Assembly: GCA_033439765.1 (NCBI GenBank)
Contig: JAULSN010000006.1
Location: forward strand, 372,001 to 436,000
Source of the DNA: Lasiosphaeria ovina
Lineage: Eukaryota; Ascomycota; Sordariomycetes; Sordariales; Lasiosphaeriaceae
DNA length: 64,000 bases
Direction: 5' to 3'
Of this stretch, positions 22,986-35,546 are shown piece by piece (positions within the stretch are counted from its first letter, which is position 1; every line of letters begins with the position of its first letter). Position numbers and translations under genes: made by a program. The notes beneath the pieces were generated by a model. It worked only from the letters and a program-made list of their open reading frames with translations, had not been told where the DNA came from and ran no database searches.

Positions 22986-24485
22986 ATGAAATGCATCGTG
23001 AGGCCACTGCGGTTGCCTAACTGCCCTAGGGCCTTTTCCCAACTGCGCGTATCTTCGGCGCGAAGCCTCTCATCGAGTGCCCGCCACCACCACCTGCAAC
23101 ACCAGCAACACGGTGATCGCCAGGGCGTCAAGGACGAAGTCCCGTGGCTCGCCAAGCAGCCTCTGCACCCGCTGAGTTTGGCCGACCTGGTCAGGTAGGC
23201 AGGCTTCCAATGCATCCATTCGTCCATTGATCATTCGAGCGTCCGTGTCCGTCTTCTGTCGTGCTCACCATCTGTCGTCGTCGACCCTGCCCGACTTAGA
23301 CATGGCCGCCCACCCCTCTCCGCAGAGGCGCTCCTGTCGTCGGCGCGCTTCACGTTGTCGCTGCTTCCGATCCGGCTAGCACACCGGATCCAGGCGCTGC
23401 GCAACCTGCCGTACATTGTCGTGTCCAACCCCAACATCAGCAAGATTTACAACAACTACCAGCACTCGCTGTCGACGCTGCTCCCGTGGCAGGGCCGCAC
23501 CATCAGCAACCTCGACGACGAGATCCGCTTCACCGAAGTGTTGGCCGAGCTGGTGCAAACGCACACGGACACGATCCCCATCCTGGCCCGCGGCTTCCTC
23601 GAGTGCCGCAAGTACATCTCGGCCGCCGAGGTGACGCGCTTCCTCGACGAGCACCTGCGCGCCCGCATCGGCACCCGCCTCGTCGCCGAACAGCACATCG
23701 CCCTGCACTTCAGCAGCACCCCGCACTTCGACCCCGGCGCCAGCCCCACCCCCTGTCCCGAGCACCCCAACTACATCGGCGTCATCGACACGGCCCTGCG
23801 CCCTGCCGCCACCGTCGACAGCTGCGGCGGCTTCGTCGCCGATATCTGCGAGCTCAACTACGGCGTGCGCCCCCAGTGGGTCGTCGACGGCGAGCCCGAC
23901 ACCACCTTCGCCTTCGTGCCCATGCACCTCGAGTATATCGTCACGGAGCTGCTCAAGAACGCCTTCCGCGCCACCGTCGAGAACGGCATGAGCCGCGAGC
24001 CGATAGTCATCACCATCGCCCCGGAGCCCCCGAACATGTCGACGCAGAAGCGGGAGACGGTCCGCCTCGACCCGCCCACGGAGCCACGCGGCGCCTTCAG
24101 TGCCGACGCCATCGCCCCGCTCGACGACAGCGCGCCAGGCGTGACGATCCGCATCCGCGACCGCGGCGGCGGCATTGGTCCCGACGTGCTGCCGCACATC
24201 TGGGGGTACTCGTTCACGACGTTTGGCGACGACGCTGCCGACGACGTGCCGGGCGCCTGGAACGACGACGCCCTGAGCGTCATCTCGGCCGCCAGCGGGA
24301 GCGGCAGCGGCGCGACCAGCGGCGGCAGCGGCGTGGGCAGCAGCTCCATCGCCGGCCTCGGGTACGGCCTGCCTCTGAGTAGGGCTTATGCGGAGTACTT
24401 TGGGGGCGGCATCGCCGTGCAGAGCCTGTATGGCTGGGGCACCGACGTGTACTTGAGGCTCAAGGGCGTGGGGAAGATCGAGTAA
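22986..24485 (+). CDS. Mitochondrial pyruvate / branched-chain 2-oxoacid dehydrogenase kinase
   Basis: Exons 22986-23194 and 23300-24485 encode 464 aa. This family (yeast Pkp1/Pkp2) phosphorylates and inactivates the E1 subunit of mitochondrial 2-oxoacid dehydrogenase complexes. The first 35 residues are Arg/Ser-rich, fitting a mitochondrial presequence. The BCDHK N-terminal helical domain follows (RFTLSLLPIRLAHRIQALRNLPYIVVSNPNI). The GHKL ATPase signatures are all present: N box ELLKNAFRA near residues 286-294, G1 box DRGGGIG at 357-363, the WGYSFTTFG block, and G2 box GLGYGLP at 422-428. A Gly/Ser/Asp-rich insertion of about 42 residues (379-420) lengthens the ATP-lid loop between the WGYSFTTFG block and the G2 box. 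Which complex it controls cannot be told from sequence alone. Confidence 0.92.
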
Positions 24486-25836
24486 TTGTTTTATAGCCAG
24501 GCTATTTTGTTAGACAGCTATGGTATGCAAAGTAGATAGTCGGCTTTCCGTTGGGTTCGCTCTGGACAATACATAGTAAAGCCACTGGAAAAAAAGGGGG
24601 CTATGCAGCTTGTAAATCTACTTCCATCTGCTCTCGCTGCTGATTTCAGACAAGTCTACGCTCAGGAGTGTCGTCTACGTGGAAACTCAGGAGTCCATTC
24701 CTCAAGAGGAAGAAAAAAGAGAATCCTCGGTCTTACCGTATTATACTTCGTACACCTCCAAAGGTTATCAAAACCACCCCCAATTACACTACCCAACCCC
24801 GGGCGTTCGATCCAGCTTGGGGGTTGAGAAAAGGCAGGAACAAAAGGGGCTAGCAGGGCACCACAGCTGAATGAGCGATGGTGAAGTCAAAGTGAAAAGA
24901 AAACAAGTAAATAAAGAACGAAAGAGACTATACAGATCACCAACGCCACCTCTGTTTAACGACGAGCAACAGGGAAAGGATATATCTATTTAGTTAGTTC
25001 TAGGTTGCCTGCCTGTCTATCAACCAAGCCTCGCCGGGAAGCAAATTTCCACCGTAGGCACGGAAACCACGATCAAGAAGAAACTAGCAGGTATAGATAG
25101 CATATAGCCCATCGCTATTCTTATTATATGCCACAGCAGAAGAGAACACGGTAACAATAAGGGCTAGGGTTAAAGGGGGGAAAGGAGGGAGGTAAAAGGG
25201 GGAAGTGAAAAAGATAACAATGATAAAGCGTGTACGGATATAAGGTATAAAAAGGGGTCGGGGGAGCATCCACGAGTAAAATATCATGCATGACTAAAAG
25301 AGCTATCACTCATCTCAAGTAAGGTAGTGATGACCAACACTAGCACACGCTTCGATGAGACAAAAGACAGAGTCATTTGAGTGTGTGCAGGGCGATGGAT
25401 ATAAATCATTTATTTCACTTTGGGTATAGATCTGGCTGTGGAAGTCGCTCCTAGAGTAGACGTAATAAACAAAAGTCACAGATACAGACATGAATATTTA
25501 TTTTTTCTTCGCCTCTGCTGATGAGGGTTGACCATCCAGTTTCAGGTTTAGATTTAGTCATGGACATGAGTAGGTAGATAAAAAAGTAAATAGGTAAAGA
25601 TGTATGTATATATTATATACCATGCTTTTAAGTACTGCATTATTGCCCGGTCCCCTTCCCCAAAATAAAAATAAAAGATGCGGATCGACAACCATAAGCA
25701 CATTAGTATAGATGATGATAAAGAAAATCCTTTCTAGCCCCCAGCACACAAAGATCAAAATCAAAAATACAAAAAAGAAAGAAAAAAGAAGAGATGCAGG
25801 CTAAACCGCCGGCCATTTTCAGCAAGTCTACAGGTA
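24486..25836. other. Spacer between convergent kinase and class VII chitin synthase genes
   Basis: This 1.35-kb AT-richer spacer holds the two 3' flanks. Short A-, T- and purine-rich strings are frequent and AATAAA-like strings occur on both strands. Frames here (for example 25558-25764 on the minus strand) are short, hydrophobic, and not recognised as genes. Confidence 0.65.
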
Positions 25837-28800
25837 TTACATGTTTGCCAATTCGTTATCGATTTGCCGATCCATAAACGTGCGGCGCTCGCCGACGAGC
25901 TCCGTCTGGAGGCGCTGCTCGACGAGGGCACGGACCTGCTTCTTGGTGACGGTGTCGAGGTCGACTTCGCGCAGGACCATCTGGATGGCCTCGATGATCA
26001 TGGCGTCGTCGGGGCCGACGTTGCCGCGCTGGAAGTCAAACGACAGGGTGCTGGCGCGGCCGTTGTTGTTGGCACCGTAGCCGCTGAGACCCGTGGCCGT
26101 GGAGAAGCGGGGGTTTAGGCTGGTGGGCGTGCCTAAGCCTGGCGGGGTGTTGGTCATGCTGCGCAGGTTGGCCACGCTGGGGCGGTGGCTGGCGTTGGGC
26201 CCGCCAGCCGAGAAGTCCTGGTAAGGGCTCTGGCCCATCGACGCCATGCTCTGGCGGTGGGCAAGAGGGTTGTCCGAGTACGGCGGCGCGCCGACAAAGG
26301 TGCTGGCACGGGCCGCGCCAAATGGAGTTCCGGGGCTCTGGGGCGGCATATATGCGTTGCTACCGCGGCCAGGAAGACCCGTCAACACCGACGGCTGGCG
26401 GACCGACGAGTAGACCGACTTCATGTCGTCCATCTCGTAGTTACCCTCATCGTAGATCCCCATGACGGTGGCGTCCACGCCATTCTTCTCCGAGGGGCCG
26501 CCGCGACGGCCGGGCAGGTTGTTGGCCATCGCATAGTCGTCCCAGCGCTGGAGCGGAATGGAGCGCGGATCGTAGCCCTCGTCGTCGACGGCGACGATTT
26601 TCTTGTCGCCTGACTCCCCAATGACAATACGCGTAGTACCCCAGCTAAAGTTGTCCTGGTTCCAGAACGAATAGACAGGCAGGACAACCGAGTATATCGG
26701 GAAGGCGAGGATGTAGATGATCATCCAGCCAATGTGCTGCCACTGGCGCTTCAAGATAAACACGAGCGCCTGGAGACCGTAGACGGCCGCTATAACCACA
26801 ATGGAGATCAAGGGGAACTGTCCAGAGTGGCTCGCGACAAGGTAGATGAGGTAGATGATGTATGCAGAGGTGGCTGGAAGAATGAGAGTACCAAAGAGGT
26901 CGATGAAGACGACAAACCGCATCGAGAAGCAGCAGAAGCCGCACATCTCGGGGAGAAACATCAGTTCAACCAGGTTGTGGATTGTAGAGTTGATCCACCG
27001 ACGACGCTGGGACAGAAGGACACTCCAGGTCTCTGGCGCTGCCGTCTGGCAGTAGGCCTCCGGGACAAACTTGTACGACATGTACGGGAAGTGCTTGGTC
27101 ATCAGGGTAGTCAGGTAGCGGTCCTCGCCGAGAGACAGCAGATTCTTCTTGTGAAGGGTGTCCACGCGGCAGTCGCTATACTCGCGGATGACCTGATCAG
27201 ATATGATCAGGGGCTTTCCGCGGTCCGCGGTTCGCAGTCGGTACATGGTGAAACTGACCAACCGTTAGTCAATATGCGACGCAATCTTGCAAGGACATCA
27301 GTGACAACTTACCATCCTGGCAAGCAGGTGACACTGCCAAACAGGGACTCGAAGGCCTTAGCGAGGTGGTGCGAGATGAAGTATTCGTAGACCTGAATCA
27401 TTGTCCACCACGAGCGTTCCTCGTTCTGCAGACTCGTCTCGCCACAGATGCCGGCAATCTTGGCGTCGTTGGCACAAGCAGCAACAAGATGGTTCAGAGA
27501 ATCCTCACGCACGCAGGTATCGGCATCGACCATCAGCATGTATTCATACAGTTCGGGATCCACGCCGATGATGTTGTTGATCTGATGGAACATTTCCAGC
27601 TCGAGAGGGTTCATGGGAGAGCGATGGTGAACGCGGTTGAGGAAGCTCATGAGCAGGATCTGCGAGTCACGCTTGCCACGGTTTCCAGGCTTGGCCATGG
27701 ACTGCTCTGACTCCTTGCCCACCTTTACGACAACGAGGTACGGCACGACGTTGCCCTCGTACTCATACAGGCCGGAATAGACCTTGCCGTAGTTGAGTTG
27801 TTCACTGCCGGCGCCGACCGACTTGAAGGGCAGAGCAGGGGGGTCGACCTTGGGGTCGACGCCGAGGATATCAAGAACAATCTTGGGAGTAGGGCGGTCG
27901 TTACCGCCACCAACAATGACACCATCGCAAATGACAAAGATCAGTTTCCGCTTGTTATCGTACTGCAGGGCCGTGAGCGAGTCCAGCGCCTTCCTCAGCG
28001 AATCTTCGCCTTCGGTGTAGGCTGGGACCTGGCAAATGACAAACTTGTCCTGGGGCGACGGGCGCCGCTTCGATCCGAATTGTAGAGCCGACACGAACTT
28101 GGTGAGGATGACGGCTCCTACGATGACGGTGAAGGCCAGAAGAATGTAATTGTTCACCTGGCACCTCGCCGACCAGCGGAAGTCTGGAATGCCTATATAG
28201 AAGGTGTTCTTGATGCAATTCATGTTGTTCTGGAGTATCGCGCTCTGCGTCTGGTTCGACCGCGCGTTCCTCAACAAGCCGTTGATATTGTCGGTAAGAT
28301 CTTGGCCCGGGCTATTCTTGACGAGGGTGACAAGAGACTGGTCGAGGAAGGCGTACCGAGCGGCATTGTTGTATATTTTCTGCGTGTTCATGTAGTCGGA
28401 CAGATCGTAGATGCCTCCTTCATAAATGAACCACGGGTGGTTGCCATTGGCTCCCTCGTTTTTGACCACGCCGGTGTCCCAAACGAGGTCACCGTGGTAG
28501 TACTCCTTGATGCGGGGCAGGAAGTAGTCGACATACCACCCGGCCGAGTGCAGCTTGGTCGTCGGGTCCGTCTGGTAGAAGCCCGACGTATGAATGCCCT
28601 CAACGAGGGTCGGCGTGTTGTTCAACTCGAGCCTGATCATCTCATCGGTAACCACTAGGGGGCACGATATAGTCAGTGGCGGAACGAAGTAGCCATCGAG
28701 GTTCAGGCCACCGAATGGTTGCATGTTTTCCGAGTTCGTTTCAATGGCCGTGTCGCTGTGCTGCAGCCTCCAGAAGCTTGATATGTCGTAAACCTTGCCA

Positions 28801-31365
28801 TGTATGCTGACCCAAAAGTCGTCGGCTCCCTGATGGCCCGTAATCTCGGACTGCGACCATGCCTTGTCGAAATTCGGGCAGAGAATACGGCCGAAGAAGA
28901 TGATCCAGAAGATAATGAAGCCGTTGAAGAACAAGATGATGAGGCAGAGAACCAGCTTCTCCCGCCACGCCATCCTAACGTCGGGGCGTTTCATACGACC
29001 TACGAAGCGGAGCAGGAACGAAGGAATCCACCAGGTAATAGCCCAGACGAAGGCAACCCAGATCTTCCTAGAGGTAGTGGTGCCAGTTTCCTCAATCGTC
29101 TTGCCGTGGGCCAGCTCAGGATCGAGGTTGTTGATGAACTCGCCGTCGCTGTTGTAGTAGACCTGGTCCTTGACCGTGTCGCCTCTGCCCCCGAGGCCGT
29201 AGTCGCCATTGCTCACATTACGCATCCCAGTCATGGCGGTGGGGGCAATGGATGGGGCTGCCATTGGGTGGGCGGCGTTGAGGGTGGCTTGGCTCATGTT
29301 CCGCTGGTGGTGAACGAGCTGGTCGCGGCTCCCGTTCGAAGTGCTGTCACCGTACTGCTGCGGAGGGAAGAAGCCACTGCCGCTGTGCGAATACCCGGAG
29401 CCCATGCCGCTGGGTGGCATCATGTGAGGCATGCTTCCGAGCCTCTCAGCCTCCATGGGCTTTAGATCGAGCATGCTCTCTGCCTCCCACCATGCAGTCT
29501 CTCTCATCCACACTCGCTCCGTGCCAACAACGACCTCGCCATTACTCCAGCCGCGCTCCAGGATCCAGCTCTCGATGCCGTCTCGGCCGTCCATGCACCC
29601 TAGCATGCGGTAACGCTGGACAAACTCTTCGTGGTCGAAATCGGCAGTGAAGTCGAGGTGCTTGTTCCGTCGATTAGACCACTCAGGTAGCCGCCATGTA
29701 CGAAGCTGGCGCGACACAGTTCCCGCAGACCAAGCAGAGGTGACTGACGGCAGGGCTGCCAGGCTAGCCGGCGACTCATCAGTCGGGTGCACACAGAGAT
29801 GATACCACGCGCGACTGCTGCCAAGAACGGTAGTGAGGTCGATGCGGCCATTGCGGCCCAGATTGATGCCTTCAGCCGGGACGGGGAGGAGGAGCTTCTT
29901 CAAAAAGCCATCATCTTCCGCGGCCAGCACAATCTTTTCGAGAACCTCTTCGCGCTTTTCCAGCGTGTGTTGCCTCTCTCTGCCTAGGGTTCCGACCATG
30001 ATCCCCAGCTCAGGACCACACTCGGCCACGGCGTTCTGCATTTCCCGTAGAACGGAGCTCCCGGCCGTGGACACACCAACACCGTCCTGCTTCATCTCGG
30101 AGTTGATTCCTTGACTGTCGTCAAAGATGCCCCTCATGGCAACGGCTTTGCCAAGGTTGGGGTCGGGTATCTCGAGCACGGTCAGACAAACGGTATCACC
30201 GGTGTCTTCGTTTGAAGTGGGTGTCCGGTCGCCGCGGCCGTCGCTGGATTCGTCTCCGTCTCTAATGCGTCCCATCTGGGCGGCAATGGAATCGTTGGCC
30301 TTCTTGATAACCCAGTCGACCAAGGCTTCGTAAAGGCCCCCGATCAATGTCCTCCGGTCCTCGGTGGTGCATTGTCTGGCGAGAATCTCAGGATCCAACC
30401 CGAGCAGGCCACCCACATCCTCGCATATGTCTTCCAAAGCGTCCTCGTCAACATGGTAATCAACCGTGTTGCCTAGCTTCAGGAGACCCGCGAGGATTGA
30501 GATAAAACTCCGATGGGTTGAGCCTTTGATGCCGATGTCTTTCAGGGCTGTCCGGAAATCGTCGGCGGCAGCAGCGTCGTCGGCAGTTGGGAGGTACGAG
30601 GGAGGGCCGTAGGTGCCGGACCGGGCAAGTAGACTGTAGTGAGAAGCTGCCTTGAGCCCGAGGAACTCTCGCTCCGCGGGCGTTGAGGCAGATGTGAGGA
30701 GATAGTAAAACACATCGAAGGCCCGGTAACCAGGCTCGGAGGTTATGTTCAACAGCCCCTTGTCCGTGTCAATGCCACCCTGTGAGAGAGCAATGGATGC
30801 CGCGGTCAAGTTTCCCGCAAGGTTGAGCGTCAAGGTAACTCCCAACGCAGTCTGCCGTGGCATCGATGGGTTATTTGGGGTTACACAGCGTAGAAAAGGC
30901 TCGATGGCATCAAGTGCCGTAAAGAGACCAGACGGGATCGAGATGGGGACCGAAGAGAGGAATGGCCGGAGGAGAGAAGGGGTAGAGGAGTGTGTCGAGC
31001 TTGAAAATGTTAGCATACTGTACAGCACTCGAGGACGCACGGCCAGCGAAGCAAGAAACATACCCGAGTATGACACAGCCATCTTCAGCACGGCGGCGAG
31101 CATGTTCCCATACTCTTACTGCAAGGGCAGCATCCACTGTGCCCCCAACGTTTCCATCAGGGCCGGCTTGGGACGCAGTGAGCCACGTGTTGACGACGAG
31201 GCTTGTTCCGGCATCGAGTCGGTATGGCTGCGAGGAGAGGTAGATGTTGTGGACGGCGTTGAGGAGTGTCGTGGTGGAAACCTGGGAAGACTGTTGTCCA
31301 GCACCGCGAGGGCCACCCATGCCCGCCTCGGAGCCCACCGAGTACATTGACATGCGGTTCGACAT
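25837..31365 (-). CDS. Class VII chitin synthase with degenerate myosin-motor-like domain
   Basis: Exons (in transcription order) are 31365-31064, 30999-27313 and 27253-25837, giving 1801 aa. The protein is a plasma-membrane enzyme polymerising UDP-GlcNAc into chitin. The N-terminal ~770 residues align in layout with a myosin head but show no P-loop (no GESGSGKT) or switch motifs, which is the mark of the class VII (CsmB/ChsVb-type) enzymes. Two membrane segments, a cytochrome b5-like region and a third segment follow. The catalytic part includes [31 protein letters not shown] at about 1372-1377 and QRRRW at 1412-1416, followed by several membrane segments. The C-terminus is a DEK-C-like domain ([20 protein letters not shown]). 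Splicing at the last junction restores [14 protein letters not shown] 75-codon in-frame extension upstream of 31365 was not used because MSNRMSMYS looks like the true start. Confidence 0.93.
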
Positions 31366-34300
31366 CTTGTCGAGATGCGAGCCTCGATGCCCCTTTTGGG
31401 GACAAAAAGGGTGACAAGATTCTTCCCGCCCGTCGACTGGTGGTGGGTGAAACGGAGTGGTGCCCTTATTTTCTTCTTCTTTTTCTTCTCGCCTAACGTG
31501 TTGTTGTGGTTTGTCGGCACCCTGGGCCTGGGCCTGGAGTGTAGAGGGTCGGGCTTCGGTACGGAACAGGGCCGGCCGACTGAATGGCAATTGCTATTAG
31601 ATAGTCTAGTCGACAATATCCAAGATTGAAGGGGCCGATGCAACTGCAGTCTGGTGAGCGGCTGTGGCTGCACAGAGGATGCAAGTTGGTCGCTCGGAGC
31701 AACGTGACGACCTCAGTCAGGCACAGAGTACTCAGGCCTTGGACCCCTTTCCACGTTTGCACGCGAAAACGAAAGACCACGCGGGCAAGTTAGGTAGACA
31801 GACCACGGGAGCGGCCAACAAAACAAAAAGAATAAAGGCCCCTAGAATTGGGAAAGAGACGAAAAACGACCGGACGAAGAAACAGCGGCCAAAGCGAGTG
31901 AGGCGGCGCTGGTGAAACAGGGCGAGGCACAAGGGAAAAAGCGAATGTCGACAGCGGCGTTGGAGGCGGCTGCACTGTAGCGAGTGGGTGAGCAGGAGGA
32001 ATACGGCGCCTGTCTGGTCTGGTGCCAGAAAATATCACGGCCCTTGCTGAAGAGCAGTCAGCAGCAGTGAAGGGGGGTTCCGCTTCCTGCAGGCGGCTGC
32101 TGGGGGGATGAAAACAAGGGGGAAAAGCGAGCCACGATGGCATTACGGCCGCCCACAACGACCACTTGCTCAATCACGCCAAGACCGCGTCGCCAGATGG
32201 GAGGTGCCGGGGTGGAGGCCGATTTGCATGATGTGCCGTGGAATTAAAAAAAAAAAATTCAAGGCCTTCCCGGTTCGTGCGGCCGATCTTGGAATGGGGT
32301 TCCCCGGCGAGTTAAAGCCATCCCCCATGCAACAAGCATGCCTTCGCGCCCGCTTGCGGTTACATGCGTGGTATGCAGTAAACAGGGCCGAAAGTGGCGT
32401 AACTGGCGTTCAATTTGCCCATTTTCGTTTCGCACTTCAGTTGTGGTCCCATTACTACTTAGTATAACAAGTTCTCGTCCGTCGCTCCCGCAGGCCGCCA
32501 ATATGGAGCGAGGAAACGAGTTGGCGAGAGAACGACGTGCTAACAGACGGCCGTCACACTTGCATCTGATGACTGTCTCGGTCTCGACGCTGTCTCTCCT
32601 TGGTCGGCCGGCCCGCCGTTTTTGTTGCGAAGACACGCGCGTACGCTAGTACTGCAAAGAGAAGAGTCCATGTATCCGTGTTCCGTACTTGCAGCCCATT
32701 CAATCGCCCGATTCGCCCCGTTCTGAGACCTGAGTGGCGTCTCCGCTCCTGCACCATACAGTTCTGTACTTGTTGATTGTTTGTTGGTGTCCGAGGTGTC
32801 CAAAGCCCAAGCCCACCTCGGAATCGAAAGTTCATGACTGCTCGCTCTGGTCCAACACCTGCCGTGCAGCGTGCAGTGAATGAATGCAGTGCGGCGATGC
32901 GGGCCTAAAGAGGGGGTTTGGTTTATGCCTGACATCGGATGGCCGTTGAATACGAGAAATAGACAAAGCGGGAGAATCAAAAAGTCCCTTTCGATCGACG
33001 GATGGCATCGTGACTGGATGTCGAAAGAAACTCTCCACCCCCACTGCATGGGTTTCCCGCCGGCAATTCGCCTTCCACGTTACGAGGTCTCTTAGGTGTG
33101 AAACCGAAAGACGAGGGGCATCTGGACGGGAGACGACTAGGAGCAACATTATTGGGGTGTCGTCGGCGGTCGCCTCACACAACCGAGCTCTGCACGCGTG
33201 TGTGTCCGTGTCCGTATTCTCGGGAATAATAACCCCAAGGCCAGTTGTAACTTGTTGCCCTCCTGTTGGTGTGGTTGGTCCTTGCTGTTGTGCCAGTGTT
33301 CCGTTAGACCCCATTGGGACCGACGGTGGGACAGCGCAGGGACACGCAAACTCAAAGCGGGAGGGGTGTTTTGTGATTAGAGCATCTTAATTTCTACATG
33401 CATAACTGTCTACTATCCGCTAGCTGCTAGCTCCTACCTTATTTAAGAACCCGGTCTAGCTGTCGTATAAATGCATAGCCTGTTCCGCCACTCTAGCCCT
33501 GGCGGTTCTTTTTTTAGTGCGTACTTAGCCCAGGGCCCAGTTGATCTGCCAGTTGCCATCCAATCCATCCATCCTTCCTTTAGGGCTAGCTGGGTCCGAC
33601 AGCAAATCGATCGCCGCAGTTCTCGAAATCCACACAACACGAACGAACTCCGCAGGCGCAGCACCAGCAGAGCATCGCAGCTTTCTGTGGGTGGGCTTTC
33701 TGTTGGCTTTTCGTTGTCCTTTCTTCGCCCCCGCGTGACCCCTCCCGCTCGCTCACGCACGGGCGCAGTCCAATTGTGTGCTGGTTGTCTCATTCTGATC
33801 TGTTGTTGAGCCCGAGCAGGGCATTGGCCCGTAGCATCCGACCTGCGGATTGTGTCCAGTATATACAGTACCTTCCGTAGGACTGGTAGCTCGATGCTCA
33901 CCTTTGACGGATTGGGCCAACCAGCGGGTTCGAATTAATACCAGACACTAGGTGCCTATCAATGTCTCAGGAAACAAATGCCCTGTTGCATTCCAAAGCA
34001 ACTTGAGTTGGGCCCGTCTCGTCTGATTTGCGGGCCATCGCGAACACTGTGCACGCCCCAGTCATACTAGCCACCTAGGCCACTGCACCGCTTGTCCCGC
34101 TAACATGCTAGGACGTCAAAAAGGCACAGATATGGGCGGAGCAGACAAGTTAAGATCCTTCTCCTGTGGTTTCCGTGCTTCCGTGCCTGCGCTGCCGGGA
34201 ATTTGCGGCGGCGTGCGGCGATACGGGGCTCTTAGTTTGCGACGCCAAACGAACCTTCTTCGCCTGCAGAGTCCGGGCTGTCATCACTCTGCCATCCGAG

Positions 34301-35546
34301 GTTACGGACAAGCAGCATCCCACCCCATATCGAGCAGGTGTCAAGGAGGTCTTGAGCAGGTCTCGTTGTCGAGGTTGTTGGTCTGGTTGGGATTTACCCC
34401 AACATTTCATTTTTGCGGCCCTGGTTCGGAACAGCCAAGACATTCCTCATAATAATGAATGCTGAGAGACTTTTGCGGACAGCCTTGGCTAGCCAGGCTC
34501 CAGGTTGCCGCAGCATGGAGTTTACAACAAACAAAAGTCTAGGACGCCCGATGGCAGCCTGCTCGATGTTTGAACAGAATCGGAACCAACAGCGTATTGG
34601 ATACAGTAACCAGGGGCTCTTCGAGCCGCAAAGGATGGGGAAGTTCGCCCATAGGAATCAGGATTCGTTAATCGAATAACACCCCGAGCCCCTGCCGCTG
34701 GTACCCCTGGGAAGCCTGCTGTCATGACGCGACGGTGGGGTCTGACTGGGATCGTCGGTCTTCCCTGGGAACGGACTGTCCCTATTCAGGAAGCACTGTC
34801 GAGATGGAATCGTGAAGCGAAAAACATGAGGAAGAAAAAGACTTCCACTGCGAGATGCAAATAGCTGAATCTCTAAATGGCTCTCTCGTCGTGGATATGT
34901 CGGAAAGGCAAAGGCTGAGGCTTTGCCATCTGTCCCTTGACTTGTTGACACTTTTCCCAGTTTGCACCACCGCCTTCAGCCAACCCGGCTTAGACCCGAG
35001 GTCTTGCATGCTTGTCTCCAATCAGATGGTGGGCCCAAGTCTAAGGGGTAAGGTACCTCGTATGGCTGACGTTGCGCGTCTGCTTCATTTGGGACCCCGT
35101 ACTGACCTCGAATTCGGGAAAAAAAACAAGCGAATCCCCTTTCCGTCCAGCCCCATCCCAGAAGCGCCGTTGTAGCACACTGTTGGATCGAACTGGACGT
35201 ATTCCGTAGAGGCGACTTTGGCTGTTAACCGGGCTTCTCATGCCATCTCATTTCTTCAGACGCTCGTTTTAGACGTTTACAATTGCACATGACGTTCGTT
35301 TTGTTGTTCTTTCGTCTGTCCACCAGCACCGGCGGCCCTTTTTGCGAGCTGGCTTGAGCCCCCAATTGCCAGCGCCGCTCGTCACGAAACAGGGGTTCAA
35401 GGGGAGGACGTGGCTTGCTGCCCACGAGTCGAGACACTCGAGACACTCGACATCCCCATCAATCTCTTGTCCCAACACGCGCCGACTGACGACTGACGAC
35501 TCCTCGCCCATCTATCACGGCCAGGACGCCTGACCGCGTCGTCAAC
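31366..35546. promoter_or_regulatory. Shared 4.2-kb upstream region of divergent chitin synthase genes
   Basis: This is the space between the start codons of the class VII and class V chitin synthases. It must contain both promoters and long leaders, and may contain shared elements. I found several medium-length frames (for example 32832-33314 on the minus strand and 32108-32467 on the plus strand) without recognisable products. There is no TATA box at a convincing distance. The region near the class V start is rich in repeated GACACTCGA and GACTGAC units around 35435-35500. Confidence 0.7.

Noticed and set aside
31365..31590. In-frame upstream extension of 75 codons for the class VII chitin synthase
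   Set aside because: The extension is low-complexity leader-like sequence, and the downstream MSNRMSMYS start fits the expected protein length.
33900..33960. GGGTTCGAATTA string resembling a tRNA B box
   Set aside because: No A box, no cloverleaf and no acceptor stem could be built around it, so it is not a tRNA gene.
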